In this document: one piece after another, positions 5,318 through 5,568 of the stretch
How positions within the stretch are numbered: position 1 is the first letter of the stretch
Layout: every line of letters begins with the position of its first letter
Assembly: GCA_018623895.1 (NCBI GenBank)
Contig: JAAZUY010000038.1
Span: 1 to 5,568 of the forward strand
Direction of reading: 5' to 3'
DNA: 5,568 nucleotides
Source: a bacterium
GTDB lineage: Bacteria; Bacillota_I; Bacilli_A; Acholeplasmatales; Acholeplasmataceae
Made by a program: the position numbers and the translations under genes
Notes under the pieces: model-generated
What the model saw: only the letters and a program-made list of their open reading frames with translations
Told to the model about the DNA's origin: nothing
Databases searched by the model: none

Positions 5318-5568
5318 ATGCTAGAAATATCTTCAAATTTTATAAAAACAATAATGGAAAAAGATATGGAACAAAAAAAACATAATGAAATTGTAACACG
5401 CTTTCCTCCTGAACCAAATGGTTTTTTGCACATAGGACATGCAAGAGCTATAGTAATCAATTTTGAATTGGCTAAAACATTTAAAGGAAAAACGAACTTG
5501 AGATTTGATGATACTAATCCATCAAAAGAAGATAGCATATATGTTAAAAGCATTATTTCTGATATAGA
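5318..5568 (+). CDS. glnS: glutaminyl-tRNA synthetase, N-terminal part (cut by window end)
   Basis: The first 83 residues belong to a class Ic aminoacyl-tRNA synthetase and match GlnRS. RFPPEPNGFLHIGHAR at 28-43 holds the HIGH ATP-binding motif (38-41), and NLRFDDTNPSKED at 60-72 is the GlnRS form of the next conserved block. Bacterial GluRS would show RFAPSPTG and HIGGAR instead, so discrimination is clear. The enzyme attaches Gln directly to tRNA-Gln in the cytosol. The rest, including the KMSKS-type loop and the anticodon-binding beta barrels, lies beyond the window, so intactness cannot be judged. The stretch of about 27 residues before the catalytic motif is of usual length. The gene follows tsaD closely, which puts two tRNA-directed functions side by side. 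An A8 run at 5373-5380 is in frame. Confidence 0.93.
   Translation, partial: MLEISSNFIKTIMEKDMEQKKHNEIVTRFPPEPNGFLHIGHARAIVINFELAKTFKGKTNLRFDDTNPSKEDSIYVKSIISDI

Noticed and set aside
5299..5553. Minus-strand open frame opposite glnS
   Set aside because: The plus strand encodes unmistakable GlnRS motifs with a good ribosome site; the reverse frame is a shadow.
1..5568. CRISPR array, insertion sequence, phage or defence genes, tRNA genes
   Set aside because: No direct repeats with spacers, no terminal inverted repeats or transposase motifs, no tRNA-like cloverleaf, and coding sequence fills nearly the whole window with housekeeping families.

Overview
This window comes from a strongly AT-rich, low-GC Gram-positive-type bacterium of the Bacilli/Mollicutes sphere. 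The protein family set (YutD, DegV/FakB, Bacillus-type Pgi, and a tsaE-tsaB-rimI-tsaD block) and the very A-rich codon use fit that placement. All five Trp codons that I count in the complete genes are TGG, and no gene is interrupted by TGA. UGA therefore reads as stop. That argues against a Mycoplasma/Spiroplasma UGA=Trp code and fits an Acholeplasma/Izemoplasma-like or other AT-rich Bacilli lineage. The genus is inference and cannot be settled here.

Layout: every gene lies on the + strand and packing is tight. Positions 12-1406 hold yutD, a small NifU-like Fe-S carrier (Nfu) and a DegV/FakB fatty-acid-binding protein. This group ends in a clear rho-independent terminator that shares bases with the degV stop codon. 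An extended -10 promoter follows almost at once and probably starts a second transcript with a leader of about 95 nt. That transcript carries pgi (1543-2820), tsaE, tsaB, rimI and tsaD, with gaps of 5 nt or less or with overlaps. After a 28-nt gap with a good Shine-Dalgarno sequence comes the 5' end of glnS, cut by the window edge.

How the genes work together: TsaE, TsaB and TsaD form the bacterial machinery that transfers threonylcarbamoyl from TC-AMP (made by TsaC/YwlC, not in this window) to A37 of ANN-decoding tRNAs, giving t6A. RimI is an N-alpha-acetyltransferase normally encoded in the same cluster. GlnRS adds a second tRNA-related step. Pgi is the glycolytic glucose-6-phosphate isomerase and is only transcriptionally associated. 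Nfu and FakB are housekeeping proteins for Fe-S delivery and for use of exogenous fatty acids.

I find no undescribed system, mobile element, CRISPR array or RNA gene. The points most worth a second look are: rimI, which seems to have no ATG/GTG/TTG start next to its strong Shine-Dalgarno and may start at ATT or ATA; the terminator/promoter overlap before pgi; a short TsaB; and a GlnRS in a lineage where many relatives use the GatCAB route. The only stretch over 100 bases without a gene is 1407-1542, and it holds the terminator, promoter and leader described below.
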